Positions 1-6,905 of a stretch of DNA of 13,294 bases are shown here, one piece after another (the stretch's first letter is position 1; each line of letters opens with the position of its first letter). The DNA is from Thalassiosira profunda (Eukaryota > Bacillariophyta > Thalassiosirophyceae > Thalassiosirales > Thalassiosiraceae). The position numbers and the translations under genes were made by a program. The stretch spans positions 1 to 13,294 of the forward strand of contig JALLAP010000395.1 of NCBI GenBank assembly GCA_036939355.1, in the 5' to 3' direction. Under the pieces are notes generated by a model. It did no database searches and was not told the DNA's origin. It saw only the letters and a list, made by a program, of their open reading frames with translations.

Positions 1-68
1 AGTGTAGCTTCTCTCAGCCGCCGGCATCACACGTCCACGAGTGTCAAGGAGCCAATCCATTGAACCCC

Positions 69-731
69 TTATAAATGACTTGTTCCAGCGTTGCGATACA
101 GGATGTGAACGTGGTCGATGCCTGGAAGACTTTTCAGGTGCGGCGGATTCACCCAATGCAAGAAGATTGCCGTATCGTTCGCGCATTCCGGTACCTCTTC
201 TGTGCACTTTGCATCACTCTCATGCGCTCTCCCCTGCAAGCCATAGCCTTTCAATATGTCCATTTTCGCGTTTGCCAACTCTTCCGGAGTCACGCCCCCA
301 CCCAACTTCCACAAGACGTAATGATCCACCCCGGACACGAAATAGTACGGAAAATCGTTTGTGCAGAGCTTCAATCGGATTTCGGGCCCTCCCTCTCTTT
401 TGCTCTGTTCCTCTAGATATTGTTGAAATGTCGGCGTGGACCGCTTTTGTCTCGGCATATTGTTCTCGTCATCGGCACTGCTGCTCGAGATCACCGGCGC
501 ATCCGCCCAAACCCAATCGAATCCAAACTTGGTGCACAGTAGATAATCGTAAATCGACTGCCAATCTCTCTTAATATCGGCCATGCACCGCCGGTACGTT
601 TTGGATTGGTCTTCGCTGCGCGCCAGTTTGACGACGTTCGAAGAGAGAACGATGGATTGCAATTCGGCCCAGGAGAGGGGGGTGGGGCGCGTGCGGTGCA
701 CCAGCTCTCCCTCGCCCTCGCCCTGCGCCAT
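69..731 (-). CDS. DUF3605 / GIG1-like protein
   Basis: 220-aa protein resembling the DUF3605 family, which includes the fungal N-acetylglucosamine-induced protein GIG1. The biochemical role of the family is not known to me. Seen in the sequence: an N-terminal block with a conserved Trp (LSWAEL, about residues 19-24) and an Arg-Ser pair; the family-typical NDFPYYF block at about 125-131, followed by HYVLWKLGG; and a C-terminal block in which HWVNP (about 192-196), LKSLPGIDH and HVHIL match the usual 'W-x-N-P...L-K-S-(V/I)-P...H-x-H-V/I' signature. A low-complexity linker (about residues 79-100, serine and acidic) separates the first two blocks. The reading frame stays open upstream to a TTG at 767, but 731 is the first ATG, so I start there; an upstream exon cannot be excluded. 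It is divergent from the thioredoxin-like gene. Family call fairly sure, function unknown. Confidence 0.8.
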   Translation of the reverse strand: MAQGEGEGELVHRTRPTPLSWAELQSIVLSSNVVKLARSEDQSKTYRRCMADIKRDWQSIYDYLLCTKFGFDWVWADAPVISSSSADDENNMPRQKRSTPTFQQYLEEQSKREGGPEIRLKLCTNDFPYYFVSGVDHYVLWKLGGGVTPEELANAKMDILKGYGLQGRAHESDAKCTEEVPECANDTAIFLHWVNPPHLKSLPGIDHVHILYRNAGTSHL

Positions 732-1158
732 CTGGGTGCATTCAGCGCAGCGTGGCGCTTCGGTCAATGCACTGCCGGCCCAGGTTGCAGGAATTGTAGC
801 GCCGGTGGCGGGTAGTGCGCCCCTGAGCTGGATGTATGAGGCGGCGCGGCGGGTGTGGACGCGTTGACGAGACGACGACGGCTGGGGTTTAGCGGGGAGA
901 ATTCGTGCCTTAGGGGGGACCCCGCGTGATCCCCAGCGCCTAACAAACGGACTAGCTTTGAATCTGCCCCCAGCGGGGCTTTGTTAGGGGAAGCTAGTTG
1001 GGCATCCCCACGTGCCATAGGGGGGGGGGCCACTCCCCCGCTAAACCCGAAGCCACAAGCCACTGTTCCACGTTCAGGCAGACGCAGCGCTGAAAGCGAG
1101 AGGTTCGGTCACCGAGGCTGGTTGTTAATGCATCCTCCTTCAGGCGCCACAATACTCA
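732..1158. promoter_or_regulatory. Divergent intergenic region between DUF3605 and thioredoxin-like genes
   Basis: 427 bp without a credible gene, between two ATGs that point away from each other, so it should carry both promoters. I see no convincing TATA box. Much of it (880-1054) is an inverted-repeat element described separately. Short ORFs here lack any recognisable domain. Confidence 0.6.
880..1054. repeat. Inverted-repeat element, copy A (MITE-like or regulatory)
   Basis: The termini are imperfect inverted repeats. The arm at 885-899 (gggtttagcggggag) is the reverse complement of 1033-1048 except for one extra C, and a GGCT/AGCC pair extends it to 880 and 1054. Inside, 939-947 (cctaacaaa) pairs with 980-988 and 951-958 (actagctt) pairs with 991-998; these two pairings cross rather than nest. 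At the centre is a CCCC-AGC-GGGG hairpin (967-978). The stretch 967-994 nearly matches the complement of 8763-8789 in copy B. No obvious target-site duplication was found. Confidence 0.55.
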
Positions 1159-1932
1159 ATGAAAGCTCGCCTCCGACGAGGTGCTAGTGGGGTCGGTGCA
1201 TCGGCGGCGTTGCCCGTCACAACCAACGATGTTGTGAAGGCAGGATCGAGACGGCACCAACGACGGAGGCCGGACATCTCGTTCTCTCCATATGATAGAA
1301 CATCACTCATTAGATGGGTGGCGCTAGTGGTCGTATCGATGAGCATCGCTTTGTTCATCTGGAAGCCCGTTCTGTCTGTCCTGGGCTTGGGAGCAAATGA
1401 AAATGCAACTGGTGGGCCCCGGCGGTTGTCTCCTTTGTCGCAATTCTCGGAACTGGGATTCGCCCTCAAACACAGCGACCTTGTGCTGCTTTACTATGCA
1501 GCATCTTGGTGTCCGATGAGCACGCCGGTGTCGGTTGCACTTGACGAAGCATTTGGAAAGAGCGACCGGGTGCTCGCATCCCTTGCAATAGTATACGTCT
1601 CGTCGGACAGAACGAAAGAAGAATATGAGGAATACATTCAGGGGAGAAACTGGCTTGCAATTGCGTATGAATCAGACGAAAGAAATGAGCTGAAACGTCA
1701 CTTCTCCGTGTGTGCACATCGAGAGCTAGAAGAGATTGGGATAGATCGCAAGCACGAGATTCCAACCATCATCGTGATTGACAGTCAAACCGAAGGAGTC
1801 ATAACTACGAATGGTGCCAGTGATTTGAGTGAAATGGGGGCAGACGCGCTGAAACACTGGAAGGAAATGCAAAGTTGGGTGCGGAAGCAGACAGCAAATG
1901 CGGCGCTTCTGAGCTTGGGAGACACAACATGA
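1159..1932 (+). CDS. Membrane-anchored thioredoxin-fold protein (nucleoredoxin/tryparedoxin-like)
   Basis: 257 aa, intronless. Residues 1-50 are rich in Arg/Lys. A single hydrophobic segment at about 51-69 (IRWVALVVVSMSIALFIW) follows and looks like a signal anchor. By the positive-inside rule the thioredoxin domain should face the lumen or exterior (type II), although it could also belong to a plastid or ER membrane. The domain at about 95-240 has the thioredoxin-8/nucleoredoxin order: a beta strand LVLLYYAASW, the active-site position WCPMS (117-121), an IVYVSSD strand, the NWLAIAY block, and the cis-proline strand EIPTIIVID (P202). The usual WCPPC is changed: only C118 is present and the resolving Cys is Ser121. 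Another Cys at 185 lies in an insertion before the cis-Pro loop. A single-cysteine site suggests isomerase, chaperone or thiol-holding activity rather than ordinary disulfide reduction; this is inference. Starts at the first ATG; its 3' end faces the arogenate dehydrogenase gene 60 bp away. Confidence 0.8.
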   Translation: MKARLRRGASGVGASAALPVTTNDVVKAGSRRHQRRRPDISFSPYDRTSLIRWVALVVVSMSIALFIWKPVLSVLGLGANENATGGPRRLSPLSQFSELGFALKHSDLVLLYYAASWCPMSTPVSVALDEAFGKSDRVLASLAIVYVSSDRTKEEYEEYIQGRNWLAIAYESDERNELKRHFSVCAHRELEEIGIDRKHEIPTIIVIDSQTEGVITTNGASDLSEMGADALKHWKEMQSWVRKQTANAALLSLGDTT

Positions 1933-1992
1933 CCCTCTAGCTTTCTGCTTATCATTGAGTGCACCCCTGTTGCAAAGATTGCACCCAGAGCT

Positions 1993-3279
1993 TCACAAGC
2001 ACGACTTTTTCACATCAACTGTAGCACCACTCTTTCCCTCCTTCTCTAGGAGCTTTCCAACAACATCGTCCAGCGCCTCCTTCAGCTTGTGAATGATCTC
2101 CAGCGAGTTCCTATTGAATTTGTATAGCCCAAAGAAGAGGTCGAAGCTATCCGCATTGGTTGTCTCCACGAGCTTTAATACGTTCTGGAATCCCTTCGTA
2201 TCGATCTGGGCGAGCAATTTAGATGAGCAGAGATGGCTTATGAGAGGAGAGCAATATCGGTTCCAGGATCTTACCGGAGTGGCTGAAAGGCCTTGTGCGC
2301 CCAGGATGCGCCCCATCAAGTGCGTAATGAACTGACTGTTGGCTGTGAACCCATCGTGCTCTTTGCACGACATGGAAATCATATTGCATCCTTCCTCCTC
2401 CCAGATGGACAGAAATCGCTCGACCCTGTCCATGCCCTCCACGTGCGCTTCGCTGTTCTCGTGCACTCCATGAGAGACTCCTGTGTCGTCGATGAATTCA
2501 TTCTCCGAATCCCCGCCGTCAGATTGGCTCAACCGGTGGTGAAAGGATCGGTCATTCGCGGGATCCAGCAACACTTTGTCGATCCGCGTTCGTTCGTACA
2601 CAAATGTCTGGCCGTGCCATCCGTGCTTGGCACTGTCCGGCCCAAACATCGGGTGAGTGCACAATATGTCGCATTCCTCGGGCAAATGCTCAAGCATGAC
2701 GTTTCTTGCATGCTCCTTCACACTCAGAACGTCCACAATGAGCGGACACGAGCCTCTTCCTTTCACCTGCATCCGTTTCTGCAAATGAGGCACCAAATCT
2801 TTGACCGTATCTTCGAAGCTGAGGATAGAAACCGCAATCACGATCACATCCAAATCGTCCTCCATCACGAATGACTCCAAGTCGGACAGAGGGATGTACT
2901 TTGCACCCATCTCCGCGGCGACAGTCGTGTAATCGCTTCGTGAGGTGCCGACGACGTTTCCGTATTTCGTGAAGCTCTTGCCGATGAACTGGCCGAATCG
3001 TCCGAACCCGATCACACCGATGGTCAGGGGGCGCGATCGCAACACGGACAGCTTCTGCTGTCGAATCGACGCGAGCATGGACGCCAGCCGGGCCTCTTCC
3101 TCCTTGAGCTTCTCCAGCTCCCCCGCCGTCGGAGCCTCGCCGGCCGGGCCGGCATGGGGCGCCATGTTGTGGGCGGTGGCGGTGGAATTGACGGACGGCA
3201 GGAAGAAAGCGGATGCGGCGAGCAAGCCGAAGGTGAGGACGATGTAGATGGGCGCTGCAAATTTGCGTTGCCTCCTCAT
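1993..3279 (-). CDS. TYRA: Arogenate dehydrogenase (TyrA family), plastid-targeted, one intron
   Basis: Oxidatively decarboxylates arogenate to tyrosine with NADP+, the last step of plastid tyrosine synthesis. I start at the ATG at 3279; the frame continues upstream only to a GTG, with no other ATG. From this start, MRRQRK plus a hydrophobic stretch ending LLAASA|FFLP form a signal peptide with an ASAF-type motif, followed by a transit-peptide-like S/T/A stretch. An acidic helix precedes the Rossmann domain with GFGRFG and then TSRSDY, whose SR pair fits NADP+ preference. The family signatures CTHPMFGPDS, EHDGFTANSQFITH and TKGFQNVLKLVE...DSFDLFFGLYKFN match plant arogenate dehydrogenases closely. 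A lineage-specific acidic insertion of about 35 residues lies before the helical dimerisation domain. Removing the intron at 2206-2274 restores the expected STP-IDTKG junction, giving 405 aa. Prephenate dehydrogenase is a less likely alternative. Confidence 0.88.
   Translation of the reverse strand: MRRQRKFAAPIYIVLTFGLLAASAFFLPSVNSTATAHNMAPHAGPAGEAPTAGELEKLKEEEARLASMLASIRQQKLSVLRSRPLTIGVIGFGRFGQFIGKSFTKYGNVVGTSRSDYTTVAAEMGAKYIPLSDLESFVMEDDLDVIVIAVSILSFEDTVKDLVPHLQKRMQVKGRGSCPLIVDVLSVKEHARNVMLEHLPEECDILCTHPMFGPDSAKHGWHGQTFVYERTRIDKVLLDPANDRSFHHRLSQSDGGDSENEFIDDTGVSHGVHENSEAHVEGMDRVERFLSIWEEEGCNMISMSCKEHDGFTANSQFITHLMGRILGAQGLSATPVRSWNRYCSPLISHLCSSKLLAQIDTKGFQNVLKLVETTNADSFDLFFGLYKFNRNSLEIIHKLKEALDDVVGKLLEKEGKSGATVDVKKSCL
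2206..2274 (-). other. Intron in arogenate dehydrogenase (69 nt, phase 0, stop-free)
   Basis: On the minus strand it begins GTAAGA and ends GCCCAG. It lies between a CCG (Pro) codon and an ATC (Ile) codon. It is 23 codons long with no in-frame stop, so the ORF reads straight through. Homologous enzymes run directly from STP to (I/N)TKG, with nothing matching the 23 extra residues, which shows it is an intron. A possible branch site TCTAAAT lies near the 3' end. Confidence 0.87.
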
Positions 3280-3538
3280 ATCATATATGGATGCAGGGGG
3301 TGTTGCAAACCGAAAGGGTCGTTGCGTTGGCACAATCGGCGGAGTGGAGGCGTCTACGACGGGCTTGGGAGCATGCACCGACGTTGGTGTGGGATGGTGT
3401 TGCTTTGCGTCGGAAGTCGTGTTGTGCTTCCACGTGTAGAACAGGTTCAGCCCCTAAGCTGAAGCCGAAGCCTCTCTTGTGAGATCTGATGCAACTTCTT
3501 TTATCACTCAACAACTAAACAGATCTATCTCCACTGCA
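3280..3538 (-). promoter_or_regulatory. Upstream region of arogenate dehydrogenase / 3' region of FAAL
   Basis: 259 bp between the stop of the acyl-AMP ligase gene and the start of the arogenate dehydrogenase, both on the minus strand. It must hold the FAAL 3' UTR and terminator and the TYRA promoter and 5' UTR. Short ORFs cross it on both strands without domain content. No core promoter element could be assigned. Confidence 0.45.
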
Positions 3539-6313
3539 CTACATCACCACGCAGCCACAGCAGCCAGGACCATCTTTGCTCCTGGGCGCTTCGCCCTCGC
3601 CGGTATCATCTTTGGCTTCTCCGACCTTGACTGCCTCGACGAGCTTCTTCACCGTCGTGGAATCTTTGAAGAGGTAGGCGTCCGACATTGGCTTCACCGC
3701 AAACTGCCCTTCGAGCAAGCCCTTCAGTTGCGCAATGGTGACCGAATCCATGAACGAATTGAGCGCGACGCCAATCTTGACGGAAGCGGGGTCGATGCCC
3801 GCGAGCTGAGCGATGGAGTCCACGAGCAGTTTCTGAATCGCCGCCTTGTCCAGAGCGCGCAGCTCGGCAGGGGTCAACTCGATCTTCTTCGGGACTGCTT
3901 CGCCGCCGCTCTCCTTCTCCTCCTCGATCAAGAATCCAAAGTTCGCATAATCGCCAATTGAGTACTCCTTCTTGAACACATCTTCCAGTTTGCCGGTCAT
4001 GTACATGTGTTGCGATTTTTGTCTCTGAATCTTTCCGCTGGTGGTCTTAGGCATCGTCTTCGGCTTGACCAGCACAATGCAAGTCAGGGAGAGCGAATGC
4101 TCCTTGAAGATCTCCGCTCGGACCATGTCAGCGATGTGTTCGCGTTTGCCTGCTTTCGGGAGGGGCTCCTTCAGTTCCATTGCCAACACCACCTGCTCGT
4201 ACTCTCCCTGTTCGCTGATTTTGGCACCAACCGAGAACGCGGCAGAGCATCCTGGCCTCACGTAGTCCGAGGCAACTTCCTCTGCAGTGGCCTCGATGTC
4301 TTGAGGGTAGTGGTTGCGCCCACCAACGATGATGAGATCTTTGATTCGTCCGCAGATGTAGAGCTGATCCTTGTGAAGGAAGCCCAAATCACCCGATCGA
4401 AGATAGCCCCCAAACTTCTCCGACGAGGCCTTCATGTTCTCGAGAAGGGCGTGAAACTCCCTCTTGGTTTCCTTCACGTCGACTCCGTAGTATCCAAGCG
4501 CCTTCGAAGGCGAGTTGACCCAGATCTCTCCCACCGTGCCATCCGGCAGCGACTCTCGCCTCACTGGATCGACGATGCGGACGTCGATGTTCTGGTTCGT
4601 TGGAAAGCCACAACCCAAGAAGTGAACGGTGCCCTCGCTCTTGCCGCCCAACTCTTCCACGACGAGCACCTTATTTTCCTCCGCGAGCTCCTTCTGTCGA
4701 ACTGCAATCTTGCCTTTCCCGCCGGAACACACAAACACAGTGTGCTCGGCCAAGCCGTACGTCGGGTAGATGACTCCCTCGCGCAAGCCGAACGGCTCGA
4801 ACGCCTTCTGGAAGGCGCCAATCGACTTCTCCGTCACCGGCTCGGCGCCATTGATGATGTGTCGCACGCTGCTCAGATCCAGCGGTTTGACCGACTTGCC
4901 TTCCTCGTTCACCGTCACGCCCCCGAGGCCGTTGTAGTAGCCGTCCTTCTCGAACTTGCGCGCCGTCAGCCCAAAGGCAAAGTTGGGCGCCTGCAAATGC
5001 GTTCCGCGGTACTCGCTCACGGCCTCCAGCCAGCCCACGGGGCGCTGTAAGAACGCGATGGGCGACATGTAGTACCCGCTCCCGCCGCAATAGAGGATGC
5101 CGATGAGGGCGCCGATGAGCCCCATGTCGTGGTACTGCGGGAGCCACGACACGACCTTCGTGTCGGCGTTGGCGTCCAGCTCGTCCGTGATTATGTACAG
5201 GTTGTGCGCCAGGTTGGCGTGCGTGAGCATGACCCCCTTGGGCGCGCTCGTCGATCCCGACGTGTACTGGACGAACGCCGTCTCGTGCGGTTCCGGCGTC
5301 CCCTCCACCTTCGGGAAGACGGCCGGGGGGTTCTGCAACGGCTCGCGATCGGTCACCACCCACAGGAGCTCCTCGGGCCAGCGGACCTCGTCCTCGTCGG
5401 CGTCGGGCTTGCGCTTCTTCATCTTGGAGAGGAAGGCCGACTTCATCTTTCCCAACCGCTTCGCGTGGGCGTACTCGCCGTTGGTCAGGGCGATGCGGGC
5501 GCCGCATCCCCGGGCGATGCCCACGAAGGCTGCGACGCTGTCCTTCCGGTCGGGGTGGGGCGGGTACACCGGCACCGCCACCAGTCCGGCGCGGAGGCAC
5601 GCCAAAAAGCCCAGGATGAAGTGCGGGGAGCACGGGGGGTACACGAGCAGCACCCGATCTCCCCTCGCGAGCGGCGGCTGGTCCTTCGGCTGGGGCACCA
5701 GCAGCTTCTTCGGGTCCGGCTCCCCGTCGCTCTCGGGCGGCAGCAGCCGCGACGCCAGGTACTCCACCGCGTAATTCAGCTTCTGGTACGTCATCGAGCT
5801 CGCCACCGTCGGCGTGGCGTTCCCGTTCGTCTGCAAGAACGCGATGGCCGTCTTGTGCGGGGTGTACTCGGCGTGCTTCCCCAGCCGCTTCATCGTCGAA
5901 TCCCACGGGAAGCTCGGCCAGCTGGGCAGGCTCTTCTCCGTCTCCTTCGGGATGGACTCCACGGGCACCTCCCCGGCCACCTTGGGCCCCTCCTCGATCT
6001 TCTTCTCCTGCGTCCCGTCCGGCCAGTCGACGGTGATCTCCCGCTGGCCGGAGGGGTGGACGACCGTGCTCGTCTTCTTCCACCCCGTCGTGCCGTCGTC
6101 GAGCGTCACGCGCTCGCGGCGCACGCGCGGCAGGGAGGGGAGGTGCTTCGTGTCGACCTTCTTGGTGGTGTTCTCCTTGAAGGCGTCGGTGGTGGTGATC
6201 TCCGTGGTGGTGATGACGGTGCGCGTGCCGTCGGGGTTGGTGACGGTGCGCTTGGAGGTTTTGGTTTTGGGGCCGATGCGGCCCCCGACGTTGACGGCCC
6301 TGACGTTGGACAT
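3539..6313 (-). CDS. Fatty acyl-AMP ligase (FAAL) fused to acyl carrier domain, CaaX-type C-terminus
   Basis: 924 aa, one uninterrupted exon, ATG in a good context (CACCACCATGT). Expected to activate a fatty acid as acyl-AMP and pass it to a phosphopantetheine thiol on its own carrier domain. Order: residues 20-110, Thr/Lys-rich repeats with xPDGT/xPSGQ turns; 140-780, the adenylating domain; 815-895, the carrier domain; 896-924, an acidic/Lys linker and tail. The FAAL-type motifs are QYTSGST (349-355), VSWLPQYHDMGLIG (388-401), SPIAFLQRP, APNFAFGL, NGAEPV (488-493), YPTYGLAEHT (516-525), RSGDLGF (639-645), GRIKDLIIVGGRNHYPQDIE, and PKTTSGKIQRQK with catalytic K761. These point to FAAL rather than acyl-CoA synthetase. 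The carrier attachment site is MDS-V with Ser857. The protein ends CCGCVVM: a CaaX-like box, predicted to be farnesylated, with two adjacent cysteines that could be palmitoylated. No polyketide or peptide synthase gene lies beside it. Confidence 0.92.
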   Translation of the reverse strand: MSNVRAVNVGGRIGPKTKTSKRTVTNPDGTRTVITTTEITTTDAFKENTTKKVDTKHLPSLPRVRRERVTLDDGTTGWKKTSTVVHPSGQREITVDWPDGTQEKKIEEGPKVAGEVPVESIPKETEKSLPSWPSFPWDSTMKRLGKHAEYTPHKTAIAFLQTNGNATPTVASSMTYQKLNYAVEYLASRLLPPESDGEPDPKKLLVPQPKDQPPLARGDRVLLVYPPCSPHFILGFLACLRAGLVAVPVYPPHPDRKDSVAAFVGIARGCGARIALTNGEYAHAKRLGKMKSAFLSKMKKRKPDADEDEVRWPEELLWVVTDREPLQNPPAVFPKVEGTPEPHETAFVQYTSGSTSAPKGVMLTHANLAHNLYIITDELDANADTKVVSWLPQYHDMGLIGALIGILYCGGSGYYMSPIAFLQRPVGWLEAVSEYRGTHLQAPNFAFGLTARKFEKDGYYNGLGGVTVNEEGKSVKPLDLSSVRHIINGAEPVTEKSIGAFQKAFEPFGLREGVIYPTYGLAEHTVFVCSGGKGKIAVRQKELAEENKVLVVEELGGKSEGTVHFLGCGFPTNQNIDVRIVDPVRRESLPDGTVGEIWVNSPSKALGYYGVDVKETKREFHALLENMKASSEKFGGYLRSGDLGFLHKDQLYICGRIKDLIIVGGRNHYPQDIEATAEEVASDYVRPGCSAAFSVGAKISEQGEYEQVVLAMELKEPLPKAGKREHIADMVRAEIFKEHSLSLTCIVLVKPKTMPKTTSGKIQRQKSQHMYMTGKLEDVFKKEYSIGDYANFGFLIEEEKESGGEAVPKKIELTPAELRALDKAAIQKLLVDSIAQLAGIDPASVKIGVALNSFMDSVTIAQLKGLLEGQFAVKPMSDAYLFKDSTTVKKLVEAVKVGEAKDDTGEGEAPRSKDGPGCCGCVVM

Positions 6314-6905
6314 GGTGGTGGGGTTTTAGGCGGCTCTGCGAATGCTACCGGCGGGCGTTCGGCATGGCGAATGGGGCGAGGAGGGTGCTTGCGTTGGGGT
6401 TGGGGGCGGCGTTTGTTATGTCGGCAGTTTTGTTCGACAGTTCAAAGATCCAAAGATCCTGCGCAAACTACCCTGTTTAGGGGGCGTCGCCCTCGTGATC
6501 TCACCTCTCCAGCAAATAAATGCAAAGCTTTTTTCTGAGGGAAGCGATCAGAAAGAGGGCGCGCCGACGTGCCCGGTAATCCAAGCCGGAGGAAAGCACG
6601 CAAGCGGAAGCGCGGCGGTGGCACTGCCCTTTGCCACCAACACTCTATTACACAGTGTGCATGCATCGAACAACGTCAACGTCGGGTTGAAGGCTTCAAG
6701 AGCAATCCATTATCCCGCAGCACGGAGTGAACTTAACATTGGCATTCTGGGACGCAGGTAGCAGGTTGGGCTGGCCACAGAGATCTAATTAGGCAGGCGA
6801 GCACGACGGTGCATGCACCATCAAACGAAAGTCACCGGGCACTACTCATACAATACACGAGGCTAGAAGAGACGGCGCTCCATCAGTTCATCTGTTTTGC
6901 AAAAT
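6314..6905. promoter_or_regulatory. Divergent intergenic region between FAAL and TMCO1-like genes
   Basis: 592 bp between two divergent ATGs, so both promoters and 5' UTRs should lie here. A degraded copy of the dispersed element sits at about 6471-6549. A 139-codon ORF crosses the region on the plus strand (6342-6761), but its composition and lack of any domain suggest chance. I see no RNA gene. Confidence 0.5.
6471..6549. repeat. Dispersed element, copy C (degraded)
   Basis: Reading the plus strand, it carries the same ordered blocks as copies A and B: TTTAGGGGG at 6476-6484, CGTGATC at 6494-6500, TCCAGC at 6508-6513, then GCTTTTTT and GAGGGAAGC ending at 6545. Read on the minus strand, it shares with copy B the order CTTCCCTCA, then GCATTT-N-TTT, then GATC, then CCCCCTAAA. 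The terminal inverted repeats are not clear here. Confidence 0.4.

Noticed and set aside
732..767. Upstream extension of the DUF3605 gene to position 767
   Set aside because: It would need a TTG start, which is not normal for a nuclear gene. The ATG at 731 precedes all conserved blocks.
3280..3378. 33-residue N-terminal extension of arogenate dehydrogenase
   Set aside because: The extension begins at GTG and would bury the signal peptide. The first ATG gives a textbook signal peptide.
4007..5050. 347-codon plus-strand ORF
   Set aside because: Antisense to the FAAL adenylation domain with no recognisable motifs.
4671..6083. 470-codon minus-strand ORF in a second frame
   Set aside because: Same strand as FAAL but out of frame, with Arg/Gly/Ala-biased low-complexity translation. 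The FAAL frame carries all the motifs.
3539..6313. FAAL as part of a bacterial-type natural-product gene cluster acquired as a block
   Set aside because: None of the neighbours is biosynthetic in that sense, and the flanking genes are eukaryotic with introns. Ancient transfer of the FAAL alone remains possible.
5129..6538. 469-codon plus-strand ORF
   Set aside because: It lies antisense to the FAAL gene, is extremely Arg/Leu/Gly/Val-rich and has no domain. It is a shadow of GC-rich coding on the other strand.
6342..6761. 139-codon plus-strand ORF in the FAAL-TMCO1 gap
   Set aside because: It overlaps the dispersed element and likely 5' UTRs, has no domain or targeting signal, and its composition looks random.
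6897..6905. Start of the TMCO1-like gene at 6897
   Set aside because: The codon is TTG; the ATG three codons later is the credible start.
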